DNA of 64,000 nucleotides, from assembly GCF_041080655.1 (NCBI RefSeq), contig NZ_CP163525.1, forward strand, positions 9,548,001-9,612,000, given 5' to 3'. Made by a program: the position numbers and the translations under genes. This document shows, piece after piece, positions 35,988 through 49,100 of this stretch (positions are counted from its first letter, which is position 1; every line of letters starts with the position of its first letter). This DNA is from Streptomyces sp. CG4. GTDB taxonomy: Bacteria; Actinomycetota; Actinomycetes; Streptomycetales; Streptomycetaceae. The notes beneath the pieces are model-generated. The model searched no databases, had not been told where the DNA came from, and saw only the letters and a list, made by a program, of their open reading frames with translations.

Positions 35988-36674
35988 ATGCTCTCGCACG
36001 CCGACAGGTCGACAATGGTCAGTGGCCATTCGGAATTCCCGCGCAACGCCCGCCGTGGAGAACGGCGGCCGAGTTCCTCGCACCATGTCACCTGCATGGC
36101 GAGCCTGGACCCCGGGCTCAATATCGAAGCGGCGAATGCCGACTTCTTCCGTCACGTCGCCCGGCCCTCCACGGAGATCTGTGGACGCAGCATCTACGAT
36201 GTCCTGCACCCCAGTGCCCGCAACATTCTGCCGAAGCACTTCACTCATCTCTCGAACGGCCAGGGTGGCCGCTTCGTTGAGCGAGTGGTCGCCATGCGCG
36301 GGCACGACCGGGTGTTCTCGGCCGAGATAACCGGCATAGCCGTCAAAGGTGAGAGAGACGATCTCTCAGGCGTCGTCCTGCTGATGAGCCCTGAGGACGA
36401 GCCCGCCGACGCGGCGGAGCGGCCGAAGAAGCCGACGCCGATACTCTCCGCCCTCGACGCCCGCATTCTCGAGGGCGTCGCCACGGGTGCCTCGACCGTC
36501 CAACTGGCCTCGCGTCTCTACCTCAGCCGGCAAGGCGTCGAATACCACGTCGGTCTGATGCTTCGTCGTTTCAAGGCTCCCAACCGTGCGGCACTCGTCT
36601 CCCGCGCCTACTCGATGGGTATCCTCACCGTCGGCAGCTGGCCGCCCCGCGCCGTGCTCGACTTCGTGAAGTAA
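35988..36674 (+). CDS. PAS-LuxR cluster-situated regulator, copy 2
   Basis: A 228-residue protein, same layout as copy 1: variable N-terminal 36 residues (MLSHADRSTMVSGHSEF), PAS domain (MASLDPGLNIEAANADFFRH, GRSIYDVLHPSARNILPKHF), linker rich in Pro/Glu, then a LuxR helix-turn-helix identical to copy 1 across LASRLYLSRQGVEYHVGLML. Differences cluster in the N-terminus and linker, so the DNA targets should be the same while signal response may differ. AGGAGA lies upstream of the ATG. It is followed by a hairpin terminator and then by the PKS promoter region. It likely activates PKS1 and the NRPS-like gene. Confidence 0.9.
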   Translation: MLSHADRSTMVSGHSEFPRNARRGERRPSSSHHVTCMASLDPGLNIEAANADFFRHVARPSTEICGRSIYDVLHPSARNILPKHFTHLSNGQGGRFVERVVAMRGHDRVFSAEITGIAVKGERDDLSGVVLLMSPEDEPADAAERPKKPTPILSALDARILEGVATGASTVQLASRLYLSRQGVEYHVGLMLRRFKAPNRAALVSRAYSMGILTVGSWPPRAVLDFVK

Positions 36675-36694
36675 CTCTCCCGCCACTGGTGCCG

Positions 36695-36732
36695 ACGCCG
36701 GTTTTCCCCGCCCACGCCGGGGGAGCCGGCGT
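36695..36732 (+). terminator. Hairpin terminator after PAS-LuxR copy 2
   Basis: Outer arms ACGCCGG (36695-36701) and CCGGCGT (36726-36732) enclose inner CCCCG/CGGGG pairing, followed by TCTTCGTTT. It starts 21 bases after the regulator stop and separates it from the PKS promoter. Confidence 0.65.
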
Positions 36733-36871
36733 TCTTCGTTTCCGGAGGCCCACATCAGCTTTCTGTCCCGGACGAGCGCGACACCCCGGGCTTTCCTTCG
36801 GTCCATGTCTAGGCGTTTTTCTAAAACACCGGCCGGGAACACGGCCCTTGCCTTGCAGGATCTGCGTGAAT

Positions 36872-36887
36872 CTAGGGGGCGCCCTAG
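36872..36887. promoter_or_regulatory. Palindromic PAS-LuxR-type operator upstream of PKS1
   Basis: CTAGGG-GGCG-CCCTAG has perfect 6-bp arms identical to the outer arms allowed by the PimM consensus; only the AT-rich centre differs (12 of 16 positions match). It lies 167 bases before the PKS1 start. Confidence 0.6.
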
Positions 36888-37054
36888 TCCATGCGCGCAT
36901 AGCGTGAGCAGCCCGACGGCCCGCGGTCCCGCTGCTCGGTCCTGACCGGCTGGTGCGGGCTGTCGACCAAGCCGTGCGCTGCACGTATGCCGTACACACC
37001 CGTACCTGACGTCTCCGGTCCAAGCAGGCTGGGCCAACAAGCTGGTGGAGTGGA

Positions 37055-40000
37055 ATGAGCGAGTCAGAACGCACACGGTACGGGCTCGACACCGCGCCCC
37101 GGCGTCCCATCGCTGTCATCGGCCTGGCCTGCCGTCTCCCCGGTGCCCCGGACCCCGACGGTCTCTGGCGCCTGCTCCGCGCGGGAGAGAGCGCGGTGCG
37201 CCGAACTCCCGCCGACCGTATGCGGCTTGCCGGTGCGTCCCTCGAGGACGCCGCCGGTGACGACGTACCCCGCTGGGGCGGATTCCTCGACGAAGTCGAC
37301 CGTTTCGACGCGGGCTTCTTCGGTGTCTCCCCTCGTGAGGCCGACGCCATGGACCCGCAGCAGCGCCTCGTCCTCGAACTCGCCTGGGAAGCCCTGGAGG
37401 ACGCCCGCATCATTCCCGACCGACTCGGCAGCACCAGCACCGGCGTGTTCATCGGCGCCGCCCACGACGACTATGCCACCGTGCTCCACGGGCTCGGCCC
37501 CGAAAGCGTCACCCATCAGTCCCTCACCGGAACCCACCGCGCCATCATCGCCAACCGGCTCTCCTATCTGCTCGGTCTGCGCGGTCCCAGCATCACCCTC
37601 GACTCGGCGCAGTCGTCCTCTCTCGTCGCCCTCCACCTCGCCTGTGAAAGCCTGCGCTGCGGCGACAGCGACGTGGCCATCGCGGGCGGCGTCAACCTCC
37701 AACTCGCCCCCGACAGCAGCCTTTTCCCGCACCGTTTCGGCGCTCTCTCCCCCGACGGCCGCTGCTACACCTTCGACGCCCGAGCCAATGGTTACGTCCG
37801 TGGTGAGGGCGGTGGCCTCGTCGTACTGAAGCCGCTCGACCTGGCTCTCGCCGACGGCGACCCCATCCGCGCCGTCATCCGCGGCAGCGCGGTCAACAAC
37901 GACGGCGGTGGTGACACCCTCACCTCTCCTGAGCCCCGTGCACAGGAAGACGTGATCCGCCGCGCTCTGCACCGCGCCGGAGCGGCTCCCCGGGACATCC
38001 AGTACGTCGAACTCCACGGAACTGGCACCCCGGTCGGAGACCCGGTAGAGGCGGCCGCCCTAGGTGCGGTCCTGGGCGCCGGAAGGTCGGCCGATGAGCA
38101 GGTGCGTGTCGGCTCGGTGAAGACCAACGTAGGCCACTTGGAGGGCGCGGCGGGGATCGCCGGTCTGCTCAAGACGGTGCTCGCGCTCCAGCATCGCGAA
38201 CTTCCGCCCAGCCTGAACTACGAGACCCCCAACCCGGACATCCCTCTCGACGCCTACCGTCTACGGGTCCAGGACGCCGTCGGCCCATGGCCCCGTCCCG
38301 AGCTTCCCCTCATGGCTGGTGTGAGTTCCTTCGGCATGGGCGGGACGAACGCGCATGTGGTGTTGGAGGAGGCGCCGGTGTTGCCGCAGCCCGGGACTGG
38401 TCGTGGCGACGCTGTGCCGGTGTTTGCGTCCGGGGGTGTGGTGCCGTGGGTGGTGTCGGGTCGTGGTGGGGAGGGGCTGGCGGGTCAGGCGGGTCGGTTG
38501 GGTTCGTTTGTGGAGTCGGCTGGTGAGGATGTGCGGCCGGTGGATGTGGCGTGGTCGTTGGCCGCGACGCGTTCGGCGTTCGAGAACCGGGCTGTGGTGT
38601 TGGGTGCCGAGCGGGGTGAACTTGCCCTAGGCCTGGAGACGTTGGCTTCTGGTGAGGTGGCCAGTGCCGGTGTGGTGCGGGGGCGGGTTGCGCAGGTCGG
38701 TGACGGTCCTGTTTTTGTGTTTCCGGGTCAGGGGGCGCAGTGGGTGGGGATGGGGCGGGAGTTGTGGGATGTCTCGCCGGTGTTTGCTGCGTCGATGGAG
38801 GCGTGTGAGGCGGCTCTTGCTCCTTTTGTGGGGTGGTCGCTGAGTGATGTGGTGCGCGGCGGGGCTGAGCTGGCCGGTGTGGATGTGGTGCAGCCGGTGT
38901 CGTGGGCGGTGATGGTGTCGTTGGCGGCGGTGTGGCGTGCGTGTGGTGTTGAGCCGTCGGTGGTGGTGGGGCATTCGCAGGGTGAGATTGCTGCTGCGGT
39001 GGTGGCGGGTGGGTTGTCGTTGGAGGACGGGGCGCGGGTGGTGGCGCTGCGGTCGAGGGCGATCCGGGCGATCGCGGGCCGGGGCGGTATGGTGTCCGTC
39101 GCACTTCCCTTCGCGGATGTGGAGGAGTTGCTGGCCGGTTGGTCGGGCCGGATCGACATCGCGGCGGTCAACGGTCCGGGTGCGGTCGTGGTGGCCGGGG
39201 ATGCGGATGCTCTGGATGAGCTGATGGCGCACTGCGAGGCCGGCGAGGTCCGGGCCCGTCGTATTCCGGTGGACTACGCCTCGCACACGTGGCATGTGGA
39301 GGCTATCGAGGCCGAACTGGCCGGCGTTCTCGCTCCCGTGTCTCCGCGCTCGGGTGAGGTGCCGTTCTTCTCCACTACCGAGGCGGAGTTCATCGACACC
39401 GTCCGGTTGGATGGTGGTTACTGGTATCGCAACCTGCGTCAGCGGGTGCGTTTCGCGGATGCGGTGCAGGGCCTGGTCGAGCAGGGTTACAGCGCCTTCG
39501 TGGAGGTCAGTTCGCATCCGGTGCTGGGTATGGCGGTGCAGGAGGCCGCTCCGGACGCGGTGGTCGTGGGCACTCTGCGCCGCAACGAAGGCGGCGCCAC
39601 CCGCCTCCTGACCTCGCTGGCCGAGGCATGGGTGCGCGGCATCCCGGTCGACTGGACCGCCGTCCTGGCCGGACACGACGCCCACACAGTCTCCCTGCCC
39701 ACCTACGCCTTCCAGCACCGCCGCTACTGGCTCGACGGCGGCAGCTCCCGTCGTACGGTCGCCCCCCGAATGGAATCTGTCGAGACGGCCGAGGCCGCGC
39801 CGGGTTCCTCCCCAGGTCGGCACGCCGACATGCTGCAGCGGATTCGTGCGCACGCCGCTGTCGTGCTCGGGCATGCCAGCCCCGTTGACGTCGACGCGAC
39901 GCTCACCTTCAAGGCGCTGGGCTTCGATTCCGCCACCTCGGTCGAGTTGCGGAACCGGCTGGTCGCGGAGACGGGGCTCTCCCTGTCCGCCTCCGTTCTC

Positions 40001-40110
40001 TTCGATCACCCCACACCGCAGGCACTCGCCCGTCATGTGCGTGGCCTGCTTGACGGCGACGTCGAGTCGGGCCCCGATGCACCCGAGAACCATGAATCCG
40101 CCACCAGCGA
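37055..40110 (+). other. Loading module: KSQ-AT(methylmalonyl)-ACP
   Basis: KSQ at about 37097-38360: Gln186 at the nucleophile position, His321 and His361 retained. AT at about 38705-39600: Ser641 in GHSQG, YASH at 741-744. ACP: Ser959 in LGFDSATS. There is no reductive domain. Expected reaction: methylmalonyl transfer, then decarboxylation to propionyl-ACP. Confidence 0.92.
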
Positions 40111-43100
40111 GGACCCCATCGCCATCGTGGCCATGGGCTGTCGTCTGCCCGGTGGCATCCGCACCCCCGAGGAGCTGTGGGAGCTTCTCTCCACGGGCGG
40201 CGACTCGATCTCCGTCTTCCCCACCGACCGAGGATGGGACCTCGACAACCTGTACCACCCTGACCCGCAGCACCACGGTACGACTTACGCCCGCTCCGGC
40301 TCGTTCCTGTACGACGCGGCCGAGTTCGACCCCTTCTTCTTCGGTATCTCGCCGCGTGAGGCCGAGGCCATGGACCCACAGCAGCGGCTGCTTCTGGAGA
40401 CCTCGTGGGAGGCGTTGGAGCGGGCCGGCATCGACCCGGAGTCCCTGCGCGAGGGCGACGGCGGAGTGTTCGTCGGACTGATGCACCAGGAGTACGGTCC
40501 TGGGCTCCGGCATGCTCCCGAGTCGGTCGATGGATATCTGCTGACGGGCACCTCGTGCAGCGTGGCCAGTGGGCGCATCGCCTACATCCTGGGACTGCGT
40601 GGACAGGCGGTGACTGTGGACACCGCGTGCTCGTCCTCGCTGGTGGCGCTGCACCTGGCGGTCCAGGCCCTGCGTTCCGGCGAGTGCTCGCTCGCGCTCG
40701 CCGGAGGGGCGACGGTGATGGCGGAGCCCGGAATCTTCGTGGAGTTCAGCAGGCAGCGGGGGCTTGCGCCGGACGGTCGGTGCAAGCCGTTCGCTGCGGG
40801 TGCGGACGGCACGGGCTGGGGCGAGGGCGTCGGCGTGCTGCTGCTGGAGCGGCTGTCGGACGCGAGGCGGAATGGTCATCCGGTGCTCGCCGTCATCCGC
40901 GGTTCGGCGACCAACCAGGACGGGGCCAGCAACGGCCTCACCGCACCCAACGGGCCCTCGCAGGAACGCGTCATCCGCGCCGCCCTCGCCAACGCCCGCC
41001 TCACCCCGGACCTCGTGGACGTGGTCGAGGCACACGGTACGGGGACCACGCTGGGTGACCCGATCGAGGCGCAGGCGCTGCTGGCGACTTACGGTCAGGG
41101 CCGGGATCCTGAACGGCCTCTGTGGCTGGGCTCGTTGAAGTCCAACATTGGTCACACACAAGCCGCGTCCGGTGTCGCCGGCGTGATGAAGATGGTGCTG
41201 GCGTTGCAGCACGGTGTTCTTCCGCAGACGCTGCATGTTGATGAGCCGACGCCGCATGTCGACTGGTCGGCGGGTGCGGTGTCGCTACTGACGGAGGCGG
41301 TTGACTGGCCGCAGACGGATGGTCGCCCGCGCCGGGCCGGTGTGTCGTCGTTCGGTATCAGTGGGACGAACGCGCATGTGGTGTTGGAGGAGGCGCCGGT
41401 GTTGCCGCAGCCCGGGACTGGTCGTGGCGACGCTGTGCCGGTATTTGCGTCCGGGGGTGTGGTGCCGTGGGTGGTGTCGGGGCGTGGTGAGGAGGGGCTG
41501 GGCGGTCAGGCGGGTCGGTTGGGTTCGTTTGTGGAGTCGGCTGGTGAGGATGTGCGGCCGGTGGATGTGGCGTGGTCGTTGGCCGCGACGCGTTCGGCGT
41601 TCGAGAACCGGGCTGTCGTTCTTGGCGTGCGGGGGGATGAACTCGCTGCGGGGCTGGGTGCGTTGGCCTCGGGCGAGGTGATCGGTGCCGGTGTGGTGCG
41701 GGGGCGGGTTGCGCAGGTCGGTGACGGTCCTGTTTTTGTGTTTCCGGGTCAGGGGGCGCAGTGGGTGGGGATGGGGCGGGAGTTGTGGGATGTCTCGCCG
41801 GTGTTCGCTGCGTCGATGGAGGCGTGTGAGGCGGCTCTTGCTCCTTTTGTGGGGTGGTCGCTGAGTGATGTGGTGCGCGGCGGGGCTGAGCTGGCTGATG
41901 TTGGTGTGGTGCAGCCGGTGTCGTGGGCGGTGATGGTGTCGTTGGCGGCGGTGTGGCGTGTGTGTGGTGTTGAGCCGTCGGTGGTGGTGGGGCATTCGCA
42001 GGGTGAGATTGCTGCTGCGGTGGTGGCGGGTGGTCTGTCGTTGGAGGACGGGGCGCGGGTGGTGGCGCTGCGTTCGAGGGCGATCCGGGCGATCGCGGGC
42101 CGGGGTGGCATGGTGTCCGTCGCACTTCCCTTCGCGGACGTGGAGGAGTTGCTGGCCGGTTGGTCGGGCCGGATCGACATCGCGGCGGTCAACGGTCCCG
42201 GTAGTGTCGTGGTGGCTGGTGATGCGGATGCTCTGGATGAGCTGATGGCGCATTGCGAGGCCGGCGAGGTCCGGGCCCGTCGTATTCCGGTGGATTACGC
42301 CTCGCACACGTGGCATGTGGAGGCTATCGAGGCCGAACTGGCCGGCGTTCTCGCTCCCGTGTCTCCGCGCTCGGGTGAGGTGCCGTTCTTCTCCACTACC
42401 GAGGCGGAGTTCATCGACACCGTCCGGTTGGATGGTGGTTACTGGTATCGCAACCTGCGTCGGCGGGTGCGTTTCGCGGATGCGGTGCAGGGCCTGGTCG
42501 AGCAGGGTTACAGCGCCTTCGTGGAGGTCAGTTCGCATCCGGTGCTGGGTATGGCGGTGCAGGAGGCCGCGCCGGACGCGGTGGTCGTGGGCAGTCTGCG
42601 CCGCAACGAAGGCGGCGCCACCCGCCTCCTGACCTCGCTGGCCGAGGCATGGGTGCGCGGCATCCCGGTCGACTGGACCGCCGTCCTGGCCGGACACGAC
42701 GCCCACACCCTCTCCCTGCCGACCTACGCCTTCCAGCACCGCCGCTACTGGCTGGAGAAGACCACTCCCGAACCCGTTCTTTCCTCCGGCCAGGAAGTGG
42801 ACGCCCGGTTCTGGGAGGCGGTCGAGCGCGCGGACCTGGAGGTGCTCGCTGACACGCTGCGGTTGCCTGACAGTGAAGGCCTGGCGGAACTCCTTCCCGC
42901 GCTGTCGAGTTGGCGCAAGGAAGAGGTGGCCCGTTCGGCGGTGGACCGTTGGCGGTACAAGGTGGTGTGGAAGCCGGTCGGCCGGGACGCACAGGCCGCG
43001 GCCCTCACCGGTACCTGGCTGCTGGCCGTTCCACACGAGCACACCGCCACCGACCCCACCGCCTCCCTCGCCGATGCGCTGACCCGCCACGGTGCCGACG

Positions 43101-46100
43101 TACGCCTACTGGAGCTAACGTCGCGCCACGCCGACACCGGCGTGCTGGAAGCCGCGCTGGACGAGGTGTTGGGCGACTCGGACACGACTGTCACCGGTGT
43201 ACTGTCGCTGCTCGGACTGGACGAGAACCCACTGCCCGAACATGGCGTGCTGCCCACCGGCGCCGCCCTGACCGTGTCCCTCCTGCAGGCGCTCGGGCGG
43301 GTCGGGGTGACCGCACCCGTATGGTGTGCCACCCGGGGTGCTGTGGCCGTCGGGGATCAGGAGCCGGTCTCCCACCCGGCGCAGGCGGCCGTCTGGGGTC
43401 TCGGCAGGGTTGCCGCCCTGGAGTTCCCGGAGCGCTGGGGCGGACTGGTCGACCTTCCCGAGCGACTCGAAGGCCGTGACACGGCCGCTCTGTGCGCCGC
43501 GCTCGCGTCGCGTGGCGACAGCACGGAGGATCAGCTGGCCCTGCGTGCCGGCTGTGTCTTCGCACGACGGCTTGTGCCGACCCCCCTGTCGAAGAGCGCG
43601 CACCCGTCCACCGGACAAGCCTCCGGACCTCATTGGAAACCGAACGGCACCGCCCTCGTGACCGGCGGCACCGGCGCGCTCGGTGCGCATGTCGCGCGGT
43701 GGCTGGCGCGTGGCGGCGCGAAGGACGTCGTCCTGGTCAGCCGCCGCGGCGCCACCGACGACGCGAGCCTGTCGGAACTGGAGACCGAAGTCGCCGTGCT
43801 GGGCGCCCGGTTGACCGTCACCCGCTGCGACGTGGCCGACCGTGAGGCGCTCGGGCAGCTGCTGAACTCCCTGCGCGCGGAGGAACGCACCGTACGGACC
43901 GTGGTGCATGCCGCCGGCGTCGGCACCCTCGGCCCGCTCGCCGACCTCAGTCCCGCGGAGTTCGCCGAGGTCACGGAGGGCAAGATCGCCGGGGCGCAGA
44001 ACCTCGCCGAGCTCCTCGGCCCGGATGAGACCGACGCACTGATCTTCTTCTCCTCCATTTCCGGCGTCTGGGGCGTCGCAGACCACGGGGCGTACGCCGC
44101 CGCCAACGCGACCTTGGACGCACTGGCCGAGCAAGTCCGCCGTACGCGCGGGCTCCCGGTGCTCTCAGTGGCCTGGGGCCCCTGGGACGGCGGCGGCATG
44201 ATCCCCGAGGACATGCGCGATCCGCTGCGCCGTCGCGGCATCCCCGTCATCGGCCCGGAACCGGCCATGGTGGCCTTGCAGGCGGCGCTCGATCACGAGG
44301 ACACGGTCGTGTCCGTCGCGGACGTCGACTGGGCCCGCTTCGTGCCCGTCTTCAGCGCCGCCCGCCCCGCCCCCCTCATCGCCGACCTGGAACCCAAGGA
44401 GGGGCCGTCCTCCGCCGTGGCGGCCGGTGCGGGGGAGGACAGGCATGGCGAGGGCACGGCGGTGCCGACGCTCGCCCAGCGGCTCGGCGCTCTGCCCGCC
44501 GCCGAGCACGACCGGTTCGTACAGGACCTCGTACGGGCCGAGGCGGCCGCCGTGCTCGGCCATGCCTCGGGGGACGCCGTCGACCCTGCGTATGCCTTCA
44601 AGGAGCTGGGCTTCGACTCGGTGAGCGCCGTCGAACTGCGCAATCGCCTCACCTCGCGGACGGAACTGAAGATTCCGACGACGGTCGTCTTCGACCACCC
44701 CACTCCGCTCGCCCTCGCCGCCCACCTCCGCGAACTGGCCCTGGGGGCCGGCGCGACGCCGCAGCACCACACGAACTCGCTTGCAGTCACGACGGGTTCA
44801 CCGGGCAATGCCACCGACGACCCCATCGCCATCGTCGCCATGGGATGCCGCTACCCGGGGGGCATCACGTCACCCGACGACCTGTGGCGCATCGCCACCG
44901 CGGGGGAGGACGTGATCACCGGCTTCCCCTCCGACCGCGGATGGGACACGACCCGGCTCTACGATCCCGACTCCGACCGGCACGGCACCAGCTACGTCCG
45001 GCACGGTGGGTTCCTGCACGACGCAGGGGAGTTCGATGCGGCCTTCTTCGGGATATCCCCGCGTGAGGCGGCAGCGATGGACCCGCAGCAGCGGCTGCTG
45101 CTGGAGACCTCGTGGGAGGCGTTCGAGCGGGCCGGAATAGACCCGAAGACCCTGCGTGGCACCAGCACCGGCGTCTTCTCGGGCCTCACCGACCAGAACT
45201 ACGGCACCCTCCTCGGCCGCGGCACCGACGGTGCCGAGGGCTATCTCGTCACCGGTGCCTCGACCGCCGTCGCCTCAGGCCGCGTTTCCTACGTCCTCGG
45301 CCTGGAGGGACCGGCGGTGACCATCGACACGGCGTGCTCGTCGTCGCTGGTCGCGCTGCACTTGGCCGTAGGGGCCCTGCGCTCCGGCGAGTGCTCGATG
45401 GCGTTGGCGGGAGCCGCGATGGTCATGGCCGACCCGGCACCGTTCGTCGGCTTCAGCCGGCAGCGGGGCCTCGCCCCCGACGGACGCTGCAAACCCTTCT
45501 CCGAGGCCGCCGACGGCTTCTCTCTCGCAGAGGGCGTGGGTGTGCTGCTGCTGGAGCGGCTGTCGGACGCGCGGCGCAACGGGCACCCCGTGCTGGCGGT
45601 GGTACGCGGTTCGGCGATCAACCAGGACGGGGCGAGCAACGGCCTCACCGCCCCGAACGGCCCCTCGCAGCAGCGGGTGATCCGAGCCGCCCTCGCCGAC
45701 GCCCGCCTCACCGGTGCTGACGTGGACGTCGTCGAGGCGCATGGCACGGGCACGCGGCTGGGCGACCCGATCGAGGCGCAGGCGCTGCTGGCGACCTACG
45801 GTCAGGACCGCCCGGACGACCGGCCGCTGCTCATCGGCTCCGTCAAGTCGAACATCGGGCACACTCAGACCGCGTCCGGTATGGCCGGCGTGATGAAGAT
45901 GGTGCTGGCGATGCGGAACGGACTCGTACCCGGCACGATCCACGTGGATGAGCCGTCGTCGCATGTCGACTGGTCGGCGGGTGCGGTGTCGCTGCTGACG
46001 GAGGCGGTGGACTGGCCGGAGACGGATGGCCGTCCGCGTCGGGCCGGTGTGTCGTCGTTCGGCATCAGTGGGACGAACGCGCATGTGGTGCTGGAGGAGG

Positions 46101-49100
46101 CGCCAGGGGTGCCGGAGTCCGTGTCCGATGGTGAGGGTGCGGCGCCGGTGTTCGTGGCTGGTGGTGTGGTGCCGTGGGTGGTGTCGGGTCGTGGCGGGGA
46201 CGCGCTGACGGGTCAGGCCGGGAGCCTGGCGTCGTTCGTGGAGTCGGCTGTGGGTGAGTTGGGCCCGGTGGATGTGGCGTGGTCGTTGGCTGCGACGCGT
46301 TCGGCGTTCGAGAACCGGGCTGTGGTGTTGGGGGCCGAGCGGAGTGAACTCGCTGCGGGCCTCGGTGCGTTGGTCTCGGGTGAGGTGACTGGTGTCGGTG
46401 TGGTGCGGGGTGCGGTCGCCGGCGGTGCTGACCGGGTGGTGTTCGTGTTTCCGGGTCAGGGGGCGCAGTGGGTGGGGATGGGGCGGGAGTTGTGGGATGT
46501 CTCGCCGGTGTTCGCTGCGTCGATGGAGGCGTGTGAGGCGGCTCTTGCTCCTTTTGTGGGGTGGTCGCTGAGTGATGTCGTGCGCGGCGGGGCTGAGCTG
46601 ACGGATGTTGGTGTGGTGCAGCCGGTGTCGTGGGCGGTGATGGTGTCGTTGGCGGCGGTGTGGCGTGCGTGTGGTGTTGAGCCGTCGGTGGTGGTGGGGC
46701 ATTCGCAGGGTGAGATTGCTGCTGCGGTGGTGGCGGGTGGTCTGTCGTTGGAGGACGGGGCGCGGGTGGTGGCGCTGCGGTCGAGGGCGATCCGGGCGAT
46801 TGCCGGCCGGGGCGGTATGGTCTCCGTCGCACTTCCCCTCGCGGACGTGGAGGAGTTGCTGGCCGGTTGGACGGGCCGGATCGACATCGCGGCGGTCAAC
46901 GGTCCCGGTAGTGTCGTGGTGGCTGGTGATGCGGACGCTCTGGATGAGCTGATGGCGCACTGCGAGGCCGGCGAGGTCCGGGCCCGTCGTATTCCGGTGG
47001 ACTACGCCTCCCACACCTGGGATGTGGAGGCTATCGAGGCCGAACTCGCGAAGGTCCTCGGCCCGGTCACCCCGCGCTCGGGTCAGGTGCCGTTCTTCTC
47101 CACTACCGAGGCGGAATTCATCGACACCGTCCGGTTGGATGGTGGTTACTGGTATCGCAACTTGCGTCAGCGGGTGCGTTTCGCTGACGCCGTCCAGGGC
47201 CTTGCCGGACAGGGTTACAGCGCCTTCGTGGAGGTCAGTTCGCATCCGGTGCTGGGCATGGCGGTGCAGGAGGCCGCTCCGGAGGCGGTGGTGGTGGGCA
47301 GTCTGCGCCGCAACGAAGGCGGCACCACCCGCCTCCTGACCTCGCTGGCCGAGGCATGGGTGCGCGGCATCCCGGTCGACTGGACGGCCGTACTGGCCGG
47401 ACACGACGCCCGCACCCTCTCGCTGCCCACCTACGCATTCCAGCACCGCCGCTACTGGCTCGACCTCCCCGAATCCGCCGCCCGTGTCGTGTCCGGAGGC
47501 CCCTTGGTCGATGACGTGGACGCCGGCTTCTGGGAGGCGGTCGAGCGCGCGGATCTGGAAGCCCTCGCCAACACCCTCGACCTGGCGCCCGAGCGGCGCG
47601 GGACGCTGGCCACGGTGGAACCGGCTCTGCCCGTTCTGGCCGAGTGGCGTCGACGCAAGAGGGAGAACGCCGTACTGGACTCCTGGCGCTACGCGGTGAC
47701 GTGGCAACCGACCAGGGTGCAGATGACCGGGTCGAGCCCGCTGCCCTCCCACTGGCTGGTCGTGCTGCCCGCCGCCGAAGGTGCCGTTGAGGGGATGGCG
47801 CAGGAGCTGGTCGAGCGGCTGCGCGGTCACAGGGAGATCGAAGACGTGGTCACCATCGTCCTCGACGTCACTCAGGGAGACCGGGAGGCGCTCGTGGACC
47901 GCCTCCGCGAAGCTTTCGAGAAGAACCCGCTCACGGGTGGCGTACTCAATCTGCTGCCGCTCGCCCCTGGCACCCGCGGCTCTGCTGCCGAGTTCCGGTC
48001 CTCCGCCGTGCCCGGGGTCGTCACAGCGACCTTCCTGCTCATGCAGGCGCTGACGGACGTGCAGGCGGAGGCACCGCTGTGGACGGTCACCCGGGGAGCG
48101 GTCACCGTGCCCGGTCCCATGGTGATGCCCGCCGCCGGGCCGGTACCGGAGCAGGCGGCCGTCTGGGGTCTCGGCCGGGTCTACGGGCTCGACCACCCTC
48201 GGCAGTGGGGTGGCCTGATCGACCTTCCCCCGCTTCCCGATCGTCCCGGACCCGGCGACTCCACCGCACCGCCCGCGTCCGTCGCGGAACTCGACGCACG
48301 CACCTGGAGCCACTTCTTCGCGGCTCTGGCGGGCGACGAGGACGAGGACCAGTTCGCCGTACGTCCGAACGGACTCCACGTACGCCGCATGGTCCGCAAG
48401 CCGGTCGACGCCGGGGCGGGCGAGCGCCGTGCGGTCGGCTTCGAGGGTACGACGCTCATCACCGGCGGCACCGGAGCCCTCGGCGCCCACCTCGCCCGGC
48501 GACTGGCCGCCACCGGTGCCGAGCACCTGCTACTGGTCAGCCGCCGGGGCCCGGACGCGCCCGGCGCGGCAGAACTCGAGGCGGAACTGACCGGGCTCGG
48601 CGCCCGCGTCACCCTCGCCGCCTGCGACATCACCGACCGGGAGGCCCTCGCCAAGCTGCTGTCGGACGTGCCGGAGGACGCACCGGTCAACGCCGTGGTG
48701 CACGCGGCGGGCACCGAGCCGCCTGCCGTCGCGATCGGGGACACGGACCTCGACTCCCTGCAGGAAGTGGTGGGCGCGAAGATCGCCGGTGCCGTCCATC
48801 TCGACGCGCTGCTCGCCGACCGCCCGCTGGAAGCCTTCGTCCTGTTCTCGTCGGGCGCGGGCGTCTGGGGCGACGGCGGCCACTCCGGGTACGCGGCCGC
48901 CAACGCCTACCTCGACGCGTTCGCCGAGTGGCGCCGCAGCCGAGGCAGGGTGGCCACCTCCATCGCGTGGGGTGCCTGGGCCGGCGGCGGCATGGTCCAT
49001 GAGGCCGAGGGCGAACGGCTGCACCGCTACGGCGTTCCCATGATGGAGCCCGAGGTGGCCGTGGGCGCCGTACAGCAGGCCCTCGCGTACGACGAGACGT

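Noticed and set aside
31016..36674. bldA (TTA codon) control of the two PAS-LuxR regulators
   Set aside because: No in-frame TTA codon was found by eye in either gene.
36872..36887. CTAGGG palindrome as a transcription terminator
   Set aside because: Arms are only 6 bp with a 4-base loop, there is no preceding gene end nearby, and the terminator of the regulator is already at 36695-36732; its similarity to PAS-LuxR boxes is stronger.
45275..48526. Long minus-strand open frame of about 1080 codons inside PKS1
   Set aside because: It is the antisense shadow of the AT/KR region; high GC at third positions suppresses stop codons. The translation is His/Arg-rich low complexity with no domain.
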